From the NCBI GenBank assembly GCA_016783145.1, contig JADHXD010000035.1:1-38537 (forward strand): a DNA stretch of 38,537 nucleotides. The letters are read 5' to 3'. Below the pieces are notes generated by a model. It was not told where the DNA came from and made no database searches. It saw only the letters and a list, made by a program, of their open reading frames with translations. The translations under genes were made by a program, and so were the position numbers. The stretch comes from Anaerolineae bacterium. GTDB lineage: Bacteria > Chloroflexota > Anaerolineae > JAFGEY01. Shown here piece by piece: positions 1-8,852 of this stretch. Numbering within the stretch: the first letter of the stretch is position 1; each line of letters starts with the position of its first letter.

Positions 1-2216
1 AGATAGCCCTCTAGCGGTGCATCGACGTCAAAGCCGATGTGATTCGGACCCCGATCAACGATCTGCACCCGTCCGCCAGCATCGCCGGGGTCCTGGTCCA
101 GCGGCGCAGCACCGAATTCCTTCTCAAGCACCACTTCTGTAGCCGGGTCAAACTCCGCCGACCGCGCGATACCCAGCGCGTCTATCGCTCCGCTGGCAAT
201 CCGTGTGCGATGGACCATATACGCCCGAGGCAGGGCACGGGTGTTGCGGTAGATCACCCGCTCGCCACCCTGACCGTCCTCAAACGCCGGCTCAAAGTGT
301 GCGGGCACAGGTGTGTCTCTTTGAGCGATCAGGTACTTGACGTTGTACAGATTATAGAAGGAGCTGTCGCGTGAGATACCAACCCAGGTCAGCACGTCAT
401 ACGCTCCCAATCGCAGTGGATTCCAGATCCCGGTCAAGTCATCCATCTCGTGCAGCAGCGCCCAGTCGGGAGCCCAGCCCCCCTGCACTTCTGCCGCCGT
501 CTCCACCCGGTACACTTCGGGGTCGGCCCTTAGAAAGGCCAGCGCATCGTCGTGCCGGTACCCGACGAGTGGATCGTTTGGCTCGATCTCGACGTACGCC
601 CCCAAGCTGATCAGATCAAAGGCGATCAGAAAGACAGCCATCGCCCCCAGCGCGGTCCGCCGAGCAAGTCGGAGACGACGCAGAGTCAGCCAGGCAACTC
701 CAGCCCAGAGCAGCAAGAGAAAGAAAACGAGGCTGCCCATTGAGTCTACGTGCTGGCGCAGCACATCCGTCGGTGACATCCGCGACGTGATCACCGCGTG
801 GCCCAGGATGGGCACTCCCACCAGGCTCAACCCACCCCCCACCCACAGGAAACCCCTGTTGACGGTGTGTAGCGCCCGGCGTGCTTGGCGCGTCAGCGGA
901 CGCAGCAACACATCCAGCCCTGTGGCGGCCAAGACAGCCACTGCGAAATCAAAGAGAAAGATGGCGCGCGCTGGTACACGCAGCTTTTGGAAGAACGGGA
1001 TCAGTGCATACGTCCACCCGTGCAGGACAGTGTGTCCCCCGAGGGCGATCAGCAGGCCAAAGCCACCCAAGATTAGCCAGAAGCGGGTGAGCGGCGAACG
1101 GCGCAGGGTCAGCGCAACGGCGACCACGGCAAGCATCGGAGGGAGCACGCCGACATATCCCATCTCCGTGCGCAGCCAGGGCCCCCAGAACGGCCCTGTC
1201 CCGCGTCCGAAAAACCCGGGCATGAGGATGCTGACCAAGCCTGCTGGAGGAATGGCAAAGGCGCTTGCATCGGCATAGCTCAGCGAGGAACGAACGGTGT
1301 ACTGCGTCATGTCGTACGCCGGAATGAGCGACAACGCAGCAAGACCGAACGCGATGCCTCCAGCGAGGCACAGCTTCCCGATCCGGGCGAGACTGACCCG
1401 CAGCCCCTCGTGTCGATCGACATAGAGTCGGAACAACAGATACAAGGCCAGCGTCATTCCGACATAGAGAAACATCTGGGCGTGCCCCACAAGCGCGGCA
1501 ACGCCCAACACCACCCCGCTCCAGCCTGCCCATCCCCAGCTACAGCGTGCCAGCGCCCTACGGAAGCAGAGCAGCGCAAGCGGGAGCCATGCTGCCGTGG
1601 CAATGATGTTCAGGTTGCCGAGGTGGATAACGAACAGGTCGCTGAACATAAAGGCGATCGCGCCAGCCACAGCGGGCACGCGCCCCACAGGAGCACTTTG
1701 TTCGCTCGCGCCAGCCCCGGGAGGAGCCCCTGGCAAGCGTCGCCACAAACCAAAAGCCGGCAGATCGCGCAAGAGCACATAGGTGAACAACCCAGCAAGG
1801 AACACGTGCGTGACCGCCATCAGCTCAACCGCACCATAGGTCAGCGTGGAGGTCGACAGGAAAAAGAGCAGGTTCAGCGGGTAGAATAGCCCGGACTGGT
1901 TGTCAGCGGCAAAGGGCATGCCCATGTACAGGTGTGGATTCCACAGCGGGATCACACCTCGCTTCACCCATCGCGCAGCAAAGGCATAGATGGGATAGAT
2001 GAAGGAGGATAGGTCTCCCCCCCCCTTTGGTATCCAGCTCTCGGTGAAAAAGAGAGGCCAATAGAAGGCTAGAACAGCCAGGACGAGCACTCCTACGGCG
2101 AGGGCATCCCGATGCCAGTCCCGGACCAGCCTGCCGCGTCGATGTAGCCATCCCAGCACGGCGCACACTGCTGCCCATAGGCCAGCAAGCCCGACAAAGC
2201 CCGGCAGCCCTAGCAT
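1..2216 (-). CDS. YfhO-family multi-spanning membrane protein (C-terminus cut by window edge)
   Basis: An open frame of 738 codons runs from an ATG at 2216 off the left edge. AGGAGG lies 6-7 nt upstream of the ATG, which fixes the start. The protein has many hydrophobic segments and an early periplasmic-type loop reading GGGDLSSFIYPIY, then IPLWNPHLYMGMPFAADNQ; this pattern is typical of the YfhO family (PF09586), which is related to GT-C type glycosyltransferases and is linked to glycosylation of envelope polymers in Gram-positive bacteria. Later parts include a loop with an LSYADASAF stretch and, near the visible end, a soluble C-terminal region (HDDALAFLRADPEVYRVET). The gene follows xseB by 66 bp on the same strand. 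A run of nine C (2017-2025 on the plus strand) encodes the Gly-Gly-Gly of the first loop and keeps the frame. The substrate cannot be told from sequence. Confidence 0.82.
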   Translation of the reverse strand, partial: MLGLPGFVGLAGLWAAVCAVLGWLHRRGRLVRDWHRDALAVGVLVLAVLAFYWPLFFTESWIPKGGGDLSSFIYPIYAFAARWVKRGVIPLWNPHLYMGMPFAADNQSGLFYPLNLLFFLSTSTLTYGAVELMAVTHVFLAGLFTYVLLRDLPAFGLWRRLPGAPPGAGASEQSAPVGRVPAVAGAIAFMFSDLFVIHLGNLNIIATAAWLPLALLCFRRALARCSWGWAGWSGVVLGVAALVGHAQMFLYVGMTLALYLLFRLYVDRHEGLRVSLARIGKLCLAGGIAFGLAALSLIPAYDMTQYTVRSSLSYADASAFAIPPAGLVSILMPGFFGRGTGPFWGPWLRTEMGYVGVLPPMLAVVAVALTLRRSPLTRFWLILGGFGLLIALGGHTVLHGWTYALIPFFQKLRVPARAIFLFDFAVAVLAATGLDVLLRPLTRQARRALHTVNRGFLWVGGGLSLVGVPILGHAVITSRMSPTDVLRQHVDSMGSLVFFLLLLWAGVAWLTLRRLRLARRTALGAMAVFLIAFDLISLGAYVEIEPNDPLVGYRHDDALAFLRADPEVYRVETAAEVQGGWAPDWALLHEMDDLTGIWNPLRLGAYDVLTWVGISRDSSFYNLYNVKYLIAQRDTPVPAHFEPAFEDGQGGERVIYRNTRALPRAYMVHRTRIASGAIDALGIARSAEFDPATEVVLEKEFGAAPLDQDPGDAGGRVQIVDRGPNHIGFDVDAPLEGY

Positions 2217-2282
2217 CCGGACCCTCCTGCCCTGCACGTCTCTCCGGACGCGCCGAACGTCTTCTGGACAAAGGTACCCGTG

Positions 2283-2522
2283 CTACTCACTCGCTTCGCT
2301 CTCCAACTGCGTCACCCGTAGCTCTGCTCGGTCCAGGCACTGCTGGCAGTAGCGCGCCAGGGTCTGCGCCCGTTCATACAGCGAGACCGCCTCATCCAGG
2401 GCCAAGTTTCCCTCATCCAGTTGCCGCACGAGCTGCTCCAGCTCGGCAAAAGCGTCCTCAAAGGTCACATCGCCCAAGTCAGCCTCCTCCACTGTCTTCC
2501 ACTCGAGCCGCAAAGTCCCCAT
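2283..2522 (-). CDS. xseB: Exodeoxyribonuclease VII small subunit
   Basis: This 79-residue protein is the small subunit of exonuclease VII, which degrades single-stranded DNA from both ends together with XseA in the cytoplasm. The helical core FEDAFAELEQLVRQLDEGNL followed by LDEAVSLYERAQTLARYCQ is the hallmark of the family, and the length fits (usually 70-85 residues). I chose the ATG at 2522. A longer frame extends upstream but it only reads through the xseA gene. The start lies 44 bp inside the end of xseA, so the two are translationally coupled and made in one transcript, xseA first. Confidence 0.93.
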   Translation of the reverse strand: MGTLRLEWKTVEEADLGDVTFEDAFAELEQLVRQLDEGNLALDEAVSLYERAQTLARYCQQCLDRAELRVTQLESEASE

Positions 2523-3684
2523 CGGAGACCTGCACAGAAAGCGGATCTCCGGCAGTAACCTGAATGACGCTGCGAACCACATGCCCGTCAAGCTTGCGGA
2601 CGACTGCATAGCCGCGGTCCAGGGTCGCGTGGGGGTCCAGGACGCCAAGGCGGTGCTGCATCCCTGACAGACGTTCCCTCATCAACAGCAGATGGTGCTG
2701 CCCGATCTGGCCCACACGGCGGTACAGGTCGTCTACACGCTGCCGGTCGCGTTGGATGCGAAGACGAGGGGAGAGCCGTGCAAGCGACTGGCGCAGCATA
2801 TCCAGCTCGTGTCGAGCATCGCGTATGTGGCGCTCGACACACTCGGTCGCAGCGGTTGAGGCAGTGCACACCTTGCCGCGGATCTCGGCCTGGTCGGGCA
2901 CGGCGACCTCGGCCGCTGCGGACGGCGTGGGAGCACGCACATCTGCGCTAAAGTCCGCGATGGTGAAATCCACCTCGTGCCCAACGCCCGAGATGACCGG
3001 AACGGGCGCCTCGGCGATCGCACGGGCCACGCGCTCATCGTTAAAGGCCCACAGGTCCTCGATGGAACCTCCGCCACGCGCGATGATGATTACATCGACG
3101 CCAGCCTGAGCATAGAGCTTGTTCAGAGCGGCTACTATCTGCGGTGGTGCATCCACCCCCTGGACAAGTGTCGGCGAGAGCAGAACCTGCGCCACGGGCC
3201 ACCGTCGGCGCAGGACATTCAGGATGTCTTGAAGCGCCGCAGCAGTGGGCGAGGTGACCACGCCGATGAGGACAGGGTACTCGGGCAGTGAGCGCTTCCG
3301 ATCAGCGTCAAAGAGCCCCTCGGCGCCCAGGCGCTCCTTCAGCTCTTCGAACTGAAGGTAGAGTGCTCCACGCCCGACGGGCTGCAGCGCGTCCACGTAA
3401 AGCTGGTACTGCCCCTGAGGCTCATATACCGACACGTGACCACGTGCCAGCACGGCTTGCCCATCCTCTGGCTCAAAGGCCAGCCCACTGGCTGTCGTCC
3501 GCCAGATCACACCCCGGATGGAAGCGCGGGTATCCTTCAGTGTGAAATAGCAGTGACCTGCCCTGGAACGGATCCAGTTCGATATCTCTCCCTCTACCCA
3601 CACGTCCTGCAGCAGAGGGGCGCTCTCAAGTCTTTCCTTGATGTATCGGGTGATCTCTGATACCGAATAGGATGCTTGGGTCAT
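2479..3684 (-). CDS. xseA: Exodeoxyribonuclease VII large subunit
   Basis: This 401-residue catalytic subunit of exonuclease VII hydrolyses single-stranded DNA into oligonucleotides in repair and recombination. The N-terminal OB-fold (about residues 5-105: YSVSEITRYIKERLE, VWVEGEISNW, HCYFTLKD) binds DNA. The catalytic domain shows the family signatures GVVTSPTAAALQDILNVLRRR, IIARGGGSIEDLWAFNDE and PVISGVGHEVDFTIADFSAD followed by VRAPTPSAAAE. A coiled-coil region and a short C-terminal tail (LDRGYAVV) complete it. Length is slightly below the family norm of 400-450. Start is ATG at 3684 with only a weak GAGAG ribosome site. A good promoter lies at 3751-3723. It overlaps xseB at its 3' end. 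Confidence 0.95.
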   Translation of the reverse strand: MTQASYSVSEITRYIKERLESAPLLQDVWVEGEISNWIRSRAGHCYFTLKDTRASIRGVIWRTTASGLAFEPEDGQAVLARGHVSVYEPQGQYQLYVDALQPVGRGALYLQFEELKERLGAEGLFDADRKRSLPEYPVLIGVVTSPTAAALQDILNVLRRRWPVAQVLLSPTLVQGVDAPPQIVAALNKLYAQAGVDVIIIARGGGSIEDLWAFNDERVARAIAEAPVPVISGVGHEVDFTIADFSADVRAPTPSAAAEVAVPDQAEIRGKVCTASTAATECVERHIRDARHELDMLRQSLARLSPRLRIQRDRQRVDDLYRRVGQIGQHHLLLMRERLSGMQHRLGVLDPHATLDRGYAVVRKLDGHVVRSVIQVTAGDPLSVQVSDGDFAARVEDSGGG

Positions 3685-3722
3685 CGGTCTCTCGCCTGCC
3701 TGATGGTGGCCGCTACAGGCCT

Positions 3723-3751
3723 ATCATAGTCTACGTTCACAGTCTTGTCAA
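3723..3751 (-). promoter_or_regulatory. Sigma-70-type promoter for xseA-xseB
   Basis: On the minus strand TTGACA (3751-3746) is followed by a 17-nt spacer and TATGAT (3728-3723), about 39 nt upstream of the xseA ATG. The -35 is a perfect consensus. It sits back to back with the plus-strand promoter at 3773-3781. Confidence 0.75.
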
Positions 3752-3772
3752 ACTTCCAGCAGCGCGGAAATG

Positions 3773-3781
3773 TGGTATAAT
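3773..3781 (+). promoter_or_regulatory. Extended -10 promoter for the prepilin peptidase operon
   Basis: TGG-TATAAT is a full consensus -10 with an extended TGn element. The -35 region 17 nt upstream (CTTCCA, 3753-3758) is poor, as is common for extended -10 promoters. The leader that follows contains a 7-bp hairpin (GAGCCCG 3816-3822 with CGGGCTC 3832-3838) before the ATG at 3856. Confidence 0.65.
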
Positions 3782-3855
3782 ACCTGAGCAAGCATCGTGT
3801 GCTGGGGAAGCTATAGAGCCCGAACTCCGGACGGGCTCGCAATCAAGAGGGATCG

Positions 3856-4653
3856 ATGGTCTGGATACTTGTTCTTTTGGGTCTGATGACAGGCGCCTTG
3901 CTGAACCTCCTCGCTGACAGCCTGCCGACTGCCTACCGGGTGCGGCGCCCCCGGTGCGCGTACTGTGGATGTGACCGCCGGCTCGTCGCCTGGAGTGCTG
4001 TCTCTGCGACCTTGACAAACAATCACCGGTGCCGGCATTGCGGCGCACCGGTCTCGCTTCGCCACCTGCTGGTCGAGCTGGTCACCGGGCTTCTCTTTGC
4101 GTTCTGCTGGCTGCGAACGGGGGCGTCGATCCGGACTGTCTTTGACATCGTGTACAGCTCGGCCTTTGTCCTGATCGTGGTTACCGACATTGAGCACCGG
4201 TTGATTCAGCACGTGATTACTTTGCCCGTCATCGCCGTAGCCTTGGTAGGAGCCTTCCTGAACCCTGTTTTCGATTCCCCAAACCGGGCCCTGCTCGGAG
4301 GAGCGATCGGCCTGGGGGCTACGTTTGCTCTGTATTTGCTGGGAGGTCTCTTTGTCAGAGTCATGAGCCGCGTGCGCGGCCAAGCGATCTCCGAAGTGGC
4401 GTTCGGCTTTGGGGATGTAGTTCTGAACGCATTCATTGGTCTCATCGTCGGCGTGCCCCACATCATTTTCGCGATGACCATCGGTTTTCTGTGCGGAGGG
4501 ATCGCCGCCACGATCCTTCTGTTGGTCCGTGGGCTGATCCAGCGCAGATACAAGCTGTTCACAGCGATTCCCTATGGCCCGTTCCTCATTGTGGGCGGCG
4601 CAGCGATGCTCTACTATGGCCGGGAGTTTATGTCCTGGTACCTGAGAAGATAG
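3856..4653 (+). CDS. Prepilin peptidase (type IV leader peptidase, A24 family)
   Basis: This 265-residue polytopic inner-membrane protein cleaves the leader of type IV prepilins and related pseudopilins and usually N-methylates the new N-terminus. The two catalytic aspartates of the A24 family are visible: VVTDIEHRLI around residue 115 and FGFGDVV around residue 192 (the GxGD motif). The N-terminal methyltransferase-type cytoplasmic loop is present with two zinc-type pairs, CAYCGC and CRHCG, so this is the full-length PilD/PppA form and not the short TadV-like form. About seven hydrophobic segments follow. The ATG at 3856 has GAGGG 5 nt upstream. It is followed after 22 bp by the PPDK-type gene, so the two are probably cotranscribed. 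No pilin gene is in the window. Confidence 0.93.
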   Translation: MVWILVLLGLMTGALLNLLADSLPTAYRVRRPRCAYCGCDRRLVAWSAVSATLTNNHRCRHCGAPVSLRHLLVELVTGLLFAFCWLRTGASIRTVFDIVYSSAFVLIVVTDIEHRLIQHVITLPVIAVALVGAFLNPVFDSPNRALLGGAIGLGATFALYLLGGLFVRVMSRVRGQAISEVAFGFGDVVLNAFIGLIVGVPHIIFAMTIGFLCGGIAATILLLVRGLIQRRYKLFTAIPYGPFLIVGGAAMLYYGREFMSWYLRR

Positions 4654-4675
4654 AGAGCCCGGAAGGAGTAGCTCT

Positions 4676-6997
4676 ATGAGTCTTGACTTGGGTACCCCCA
4701 AGGTGCTGGAGCTGGTGCTCAAACTCAAGCAGTACCCCATCCTATCCCAAAAGATCCGGGAGCGAATGCGCCAGGAGATCTTTGGGCGAGGCATCATCAC
4801 GCCACAAGACTTTGAGAAAGAACTGCGGAACAAGGCCCGAGAGTCGCAGATCAGGGAGGGACTGCGCGATCCGTTGGTAGACGAGGACTCGCACACCTGG
4901 ACTCAGCGTTTGACCACCATTCGGGACGACCTCAGCGACTTTTACTTTGCGCACAACTGCCCACCCACACTGTTGGACCACATCGTCCAAGAAGTGGTCA
5001 ATCCGCAGATGCAAGACGAGGACTTTGTGCTTTCGTTCAATCCCGAGCTGGCACCCTGGGCGATGCTCTTTGCTCGCGGTGAGGAGTATGAGAGCTATGA
5101 GCCGGAGAGAAAGGCCAAGGTACAGCATCACCTGCAAGAGATGGTGGTCGTTCTGACCAAAGGTATGCTCAGCGACCAGCTTGACTTTGTGGGCCTGGCG
5201 CGGGAGTTTCTCACTATCGACGATCTGAAAGAGATTCGTCACCGAAGGATCGGGAGAGGCAAGATCGGGGGCAAAGCGGCTGGGATGATGCTGGCCTGGA
5301 AGATCGTGCAGCGGCTTGGGGCAGAATCGGACCCAGCACTGAGCGAATGCATCTCCATTCCCGACTCTTACTTTATCGGAGCGGACGTCTTCTATGACTT
5401 CCAGGCCCTCAACAACCTGGTTCCCTTTATGAACCAAAAGTACAAGAGCCTGGACGAGATCCGCGCTGACTATCCCAAGTTGCGACAGGCGTACATAGGC
5501 GGCGATTTCCCTGAAGACGTCAAGGACCGGCTCCGCAGTCTGCTCGACGAGGTAGGGAATGCGCCGATCGTCGTGCGCTCCTCCAGTCTCTTGGAGGACA
5601 ACTTTGGCTTCTCCTTTGCCGGCAAGTACGACAGCTACTTCTTGCCTAGTCAGGGCACACCCGACGGCAATCTTACCGAACTGATGCACGCGATCTCGGC
5701 TGTCTATGCCAGCGTGATCAGCCCGGACGCACTGGCCTACCGCCGGCGTATGGGCCTGCTTGACTACGACGAGCGAATGGCCGTGCTGATCCAGAAAGTC
5801 GTGGGGACACGCCACCGGGGCTATTTTCTCCCCGCGCTGGCCGGCGTGGCCTTTAGCCGCAACCCATTCCGCTGGAACCCTCGCATCCGGCGCGAGGATG
5901 GCCTGGTCAGGCTCGTGTGGGGACTGGGTACCCGGGCGGTCGAGCGGGTTTCCAATGACTATCCGCGGATGATCGCCTTGAGCCATCCCTCACTCCGTCC
6001 AGAGATGGATGCTCGCGCTGTCAGCAAGTACTCCCAGCGGTTCGTGGACGTCCTGAACCTCCAGGCCAATACCATCGAGACCCTACCAGTCTCCGAGATC
6101 CTCTCGAGCCGCTATCCTGGGGCACAGCTCCTGGCGTCTGTCAACAAGGGGGACTATGTACAGCCGATGCTGTCTCTGCTGGAGAATCCTGACCCCCAGT
6201 CCCTGATCCTAACATTTGACAACCTGATCGCCAGGACCAACTTTGTGCCCTTGATCAAGTTTCTGCTCAAGACCGTGGAACGCCACTATCAGCGTCCGGT
6301 AGATGTCGAGTTCGCTGTCCAGGAGCTGAGCGACCGCAGCGGCTCGCGAGTAGAGATCTCGCTGCTGCAATGTCGACCTCTCAGTTTCCGGCAAGAAGGC
6401 AAGCCTGTCAGAATCCCCCACAATGTGCCTGAAGAGGACAGGCTTTTCTCGGCGAATCGACTGGCCCCCCAGGGCGTCGTGTCGGATGTGCGCTACATCG
6501 TCTGGGTGGATCCGGCGGTCTATGATCAGATCCAGGACCCCGCCGCCAAGATGCAGGTCGCCAGGGTGGTCGGACGCCTCAACCAGGCACTGCAGGGGGA
6601 GAGCTTTATCTTGATGGGCCCGGGCCGCTGGGGAAGCTCGAACCTGAATCTTGGGGTCAAGGTCAGCTACGCCGACCTGGACCACGCCCGCGTGCTGATC
6701 GAGGTCGCGCTGGCACACGGCAGTCACGCGCCTGAGGCGTCCCATGGGACGCATTTCTACCAGGATCTGGTCGAGGCACAGATCTACCCGCTCCCGCTCT
6801 ATCCAGACGATCCAGACACAATCTTCAACTGGCAGTTTTTCGACACGGCCCCAAACGTTTTGGGCAGGCTGGTGCCTGACTGTGCCCACTACGAGGACTA
6901 TGTGAAGGTGATCGACGTGCCGGAGGCGACAGGCGGGCGGCTGCTCGAGATCGTGATGGATGGCGACAATGACGAGGCACTCGGCTACCTCAAGTGA
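4676..6997 (+). CDS. PEP/pyruvate-binding (PPDK_N-type ATP-grasp) domain protein lacking swivel and PEP domains
   Basis: A 773-residue cytoplasmic protein. Residues 1-185 are a helical, charged region I do not recognise. Residues about 190-570 match the ATP-grasp half of pyruvate phosphate dikinase and PEP synthase: KIGGKAAGM (196-204), VRSSSLLEDNFGFSFAGKYDSY (300-321, in the place of VRSSAxxED), VAFSRNP (391-397), DVEFAV (543-548) and LLQCRPLS (563-570). The phosphohistidine swivel motif (TSHAA-type) and the PEP/pyruvate barrel are missing. The C-terminal 200 residues carry MGPGRWGSSNLNLGVKVSYA and PEASHGTHFYQDLVEAQIYPL, a module I associate with this PPDK-like subfamily but cannot name. So it probably binds ATP and phosphorylates or ligates something, but is not a complete PEP synthase. 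AAGGAG sits 7 nt before the ATG. Confidence 0.8.
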   Translation: MSLDLGTPKVLELVLKLKQYPILSQKIRERMRQEIFGRGIITPQDFEKELRNKARESQIREGLRDPLVDEDSHTWTQRLTTIRDDLSDFYFAHNCPPTLLDHIVQEVVNPQMQDEDFVLSFNPELAPWAMLFARGEEYESYEPERKAKVQHHLQEMVVVLTKGMLSDQLDFVGLAREFLTIDDLKEIRHRRIGRGKIGGKAAGMMLAWKIVQRLGAESDPALSECISIPDSYFIGADVFYDFQALNNLVPFMNQKYKSLDEIRADYPKLRQAYIGGDFPEDVKDRLRSLLDEVGNAPIVVRSSSLLEDNFGFSFAGKYDSYFLPSQGTPDGNLTELMHAISAVYASVISPDALAYRRRMGLLDYDERMAVLIQKVVGTRHRGYFLPALAGVAFSRNPFRWNPRIRREDGLVRLVWGLGTRAVERVSNDYPRMIALSHPSLRPEMDARAVSKYSQRFVDVLNLQANTIETLPVSEILSSRYPGAQLLASVNKGDYVQPMLSLLENPDPQSLILTFDNLIARTNFVPLIKFLLKTVERHYQRPVDVEFAVQELSDRSGSRVEISLLQCRPLSFRQEGKPVRIPHNVPEEDRLFSANRLAPQGVVSDVRYIVWVDPAVYDQIQDPAAKMQVARVVGRLNQALQGESFILMGPGRWGSSNLNLGVKVSYADLDHARVLIEVALAHGSHAPEASHGTHFYQDLVEAQIYPLPLYPDDPDTIFNWQFFDTAPNVLGRLVPDCAHYEDYVKVIDVPEATGGRLLEIVMDGDNDEALGYLK

Positions 6998-7203
6998 CTT
7001 GCGCGCCACTATGCGCACGGCCAGGAAAGATACGGTGCGCCCACGTGACTATGGTCAAGTCCCGATTACGCCCTCGATGGTAGCACTCGCTCGCAAGCTA
7101 TGGCGAGGCAATCATCCTACCCGGGCGTACGCCCGCTACTGGGTCCCCCTTCAGCAAGATACGTGCGGTCTCTGGCGCTGATATGGGCTTGCGCCCGCAC
7201 ACG
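6998..7203. other. Convergent intergenic region between PPDK-like gene and gatB
   Basis: The 206 bp hold no credible gene. The one clear structure is a 14-bp palindrome, CGGGCGTACGCCCG, at 7122-7135, and a weak CTCGC/GCGAG hairpin just upstream of it. No U-tract follows either, so neither can be called a terminator with confidence. Confidence 0.4.
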
Positions 7204-8655
7204 CTATTCATCGCGCTGAGCGCTGAGGCGCTCCCTCAGCAGCTCGCGCACGACGTGCGGATTGGCCTTCCCGCCCGTCTGCCGCATCACCTGCCCGATG
7301 AGAAAGCCCAACACAGAGTCCTTCCCGCCAAGGTACTGTGACACGGGGTCGGGATTATCCCGAATAACCTGCTCCGCGACCTCCCTCAGCGCGCCGGCGC
7401 TGCTGATCTGGGACAACCCCTTTTCAGCGATGATCGCTTCCGCGTCTCTGCCGGTGCGGAACATCTCCATCAGCACCCCCTTCCCCGTGTTGGCATTGAT
7501 CGTGCCTCGCTTCACAAGCGACAGGAGGTTCGACAGCGCCTGCGGCCCGACTGGAGACTCGGCGATGGAAGTGTCCGCCTCATTCAGCAGGCGAAACAGC
7601 TCCCCGACCACCCAGTTGCAGACCGTCTGAGCGTCCACGCCGTGGGGCTCAGCGGCGGCAGAGCAGTCCTCATAGTAGTCAGAGACCTCCGCGTCAGAGG
7701 CTAGCAGCTCAGCATCTGCAGGCTTGAGGCCGTACTGGTCTTCGAATCGTGCGCGCTTTGCATCTGGCAGTTCGGGCAGCCCCGATCGGACAGCCTCCAC
7801 ATATTCACGAGCGAGCACCAGAGGAGGGAGATCGGGCTCAGGAAAGTAACGATAGTCCTCGGCAAACTCCTTGCTGCGCTGCAGCACGGTCCGATTCTCA
7901 CGCTCGTTCCAGCCCATCGTCACCTGCTCGATCGTCCCACCAGCCTCGATCACTGCGGTCTGGCGCTCGATCTCGTACTCGATAGCCATCTTGACTACGC
8001 GAAACGAGTTCAGGTTCTTGATCTCGATCTTGACGCCCATCTCGGCGCTACCTGCCGGTCGGACGGACACGTTGGGCTCACAGCGCATAGCTCCCTTTTC
8101 CATGTCAGCCGTGCTCACCCCCAGGTAGCGAAGGATGGTGCGTAGCTTGGTCAGGAACTGCCGCGCCTCCTCGCCGGAGCGGATATCGGGCTCGGTCACG
8201 ATCTCCAGGAGGGGTACCCCACTGCGGTTATAGTCGATCAGGCTCGAGTCTCCGGTATGGAACTCTTTGGCCGTGTCCTCCTCCATGTGGACCCGCCGGA
8301 TGCCGATCCGCTTCCGAGATCCGTCCAGGTCGACTTCCAGCCATCCATCGCGGCAGATTGGCAGATCATACTGAGATACCTGGTACCCCTTGGGCAGGTC
8401 GGGATACGTGTAATTCTTGCGATCGAACTTGGAAAACGGCGCGATCTCACAGCCCAAGGACAGCCCCACTCGCGTCGCGTACTCGACCGCCTGCTCGTTG
8501 ATCACCGGCAGTACGCCAGGGTACCCCATACACACCGGGCAGACCAGGGTGTTGGGGTCGTGCCCGAAAAAGTCCGCCCGGCAGCCGCAGAACATCTTGG
8601 ACGCTGTGGCGAGCTCGACATGAACCTCCATCCCGATAACGGCTTCATACTGCAT
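7204..8655 (-). CDS. gatB: Aspartyl/glutamyl-tRNA amidotransferase subunit B
   Basis: This 483-residue subunit of the GatCAB amidotransferase phosphorylates Glu- or Asp-misacylated tRNA so that GatA-derived ammonia can convert it to Gln-tRNA or Asn-tRNA. Family signatures: [15 protein letters not shown] at the N-terminus, the cysteine-rich MFCGCRADF...[36 protein letters not shown], and the C-terminal YqeY-like tail ([19 protein letters not shown]). I chose the ATG at 8655 (AAGGAG 7 nt upstream); the in-frame extension upstream runs into the promoter. Length fits the family (about 475-490). gatA and gatC are not in the window, so the complex is encoded at separate loci. Confidence 0.97.
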   Translation of the reverse strand: MQYEAVIGMEVHVELATASKMFCGCRADFFGHDPNTLVCPVCMGYPGVLPVINEQAVEYATRVGLSLGCEIAPFSKFDRKNYTYPDLPKGYQVSQYDLPICRDGWLEVDLDGSRKRIGIRRVHMEEDTAKEFHTGDSSLIDYNRSGVPLLEIVTEPDIRSGEEARQFLTKLRTILRYLGVSTADMEKGAMRCEPNVSVRPAGSAEMGVKIEIKNLNSFRVVKMAIEYEIERQTAVIEAGGTIEQVTMGWNERENRTVLQRSKEFAEDYRYFPEPDLPPLVLAREYVEAVRSGLPELPDAKRARFEDQYGLKPADAELLASDAEVSDYYEDCSAAAEPHGVDAQTVCNWVVGELFRLLNEADTSIAESPVGPQALSNLLSLVKRGTINANTGKGVLMEMFRTGRDAEAIIAEKGLSQISSAGALREVAEQVIRDNPDPVSQYLGGKDSVLGFLIGQVMRQTGGKANPHVVRELLRERLSAQRDE

Positions 8656-8726
8656 TGAGACGCTCCTTGGCGATACGTTTTGCCAGCCAGTCCTCGCGCG
8701 CTCAACCGGCTGACTCGATGGCATCC

Positions 8727-8755
8727 ATTATACCACGCATGGGTAGCAGGCTCAA
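8727..8755 (-). promoter_or_regulatory. Promoter for gatB (extended -10)
   Basis: On the minus strand TTGAGC (8755-8750), a 17-nt spacer ending in TGG, and TATAAT (8732-8727) form a strong promoter about 70 nt upstream of the gatB ATG. Confidence 0.75.
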
Positions 8756-8756
8756 T

Positions 8757-8785
8757 TTGGGCCGCAGGCCAAACTCAACTATAAT
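8757..8785 (+). promoter_or_regulatory. Promoter for the dus gene
   Basis: TTGGGC (8757-8762), 17-nt spacer and TATAAT (8780-8785). Its -35 hexamer is separated from the -35 of the opposing gatB promoter by one base, so polymerase cannot occupy both at once. The start codon of dus lies about 60 nt downstream of the expected transcription start. Confidence 0.72.
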
Positions 8786-8852
8786 GGTCTGGAGAGTGTC
8801 TCTTGCCTGCGCCTTTGCAAAAGTCCAAGCCCGGTGAAAAGGGGCATCACGA

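Noticed and set aside
1..2216. Several short plus-strand and minus-strand frames at the left edge
   Set aside because: All are shadows of the one long YfhO-type frame, which is continuous when read off the left edge.
3811..4896. A 361-codon minus-strand frame across the prepilin peptidase
   Set aside because: It covers a gene with clear catalytic motifs on the other strand, and its translation is polar and low in complexity without any recognisable motif.
4742..5986. A 414-codon open frame on the minus strand opposite the PPDK-like gene
   Set aside because: It mirrors the codon pattern of the real plus-strand gene, has no domain signal, and no promoter or ribosome site. High GC gives long antisense frames.
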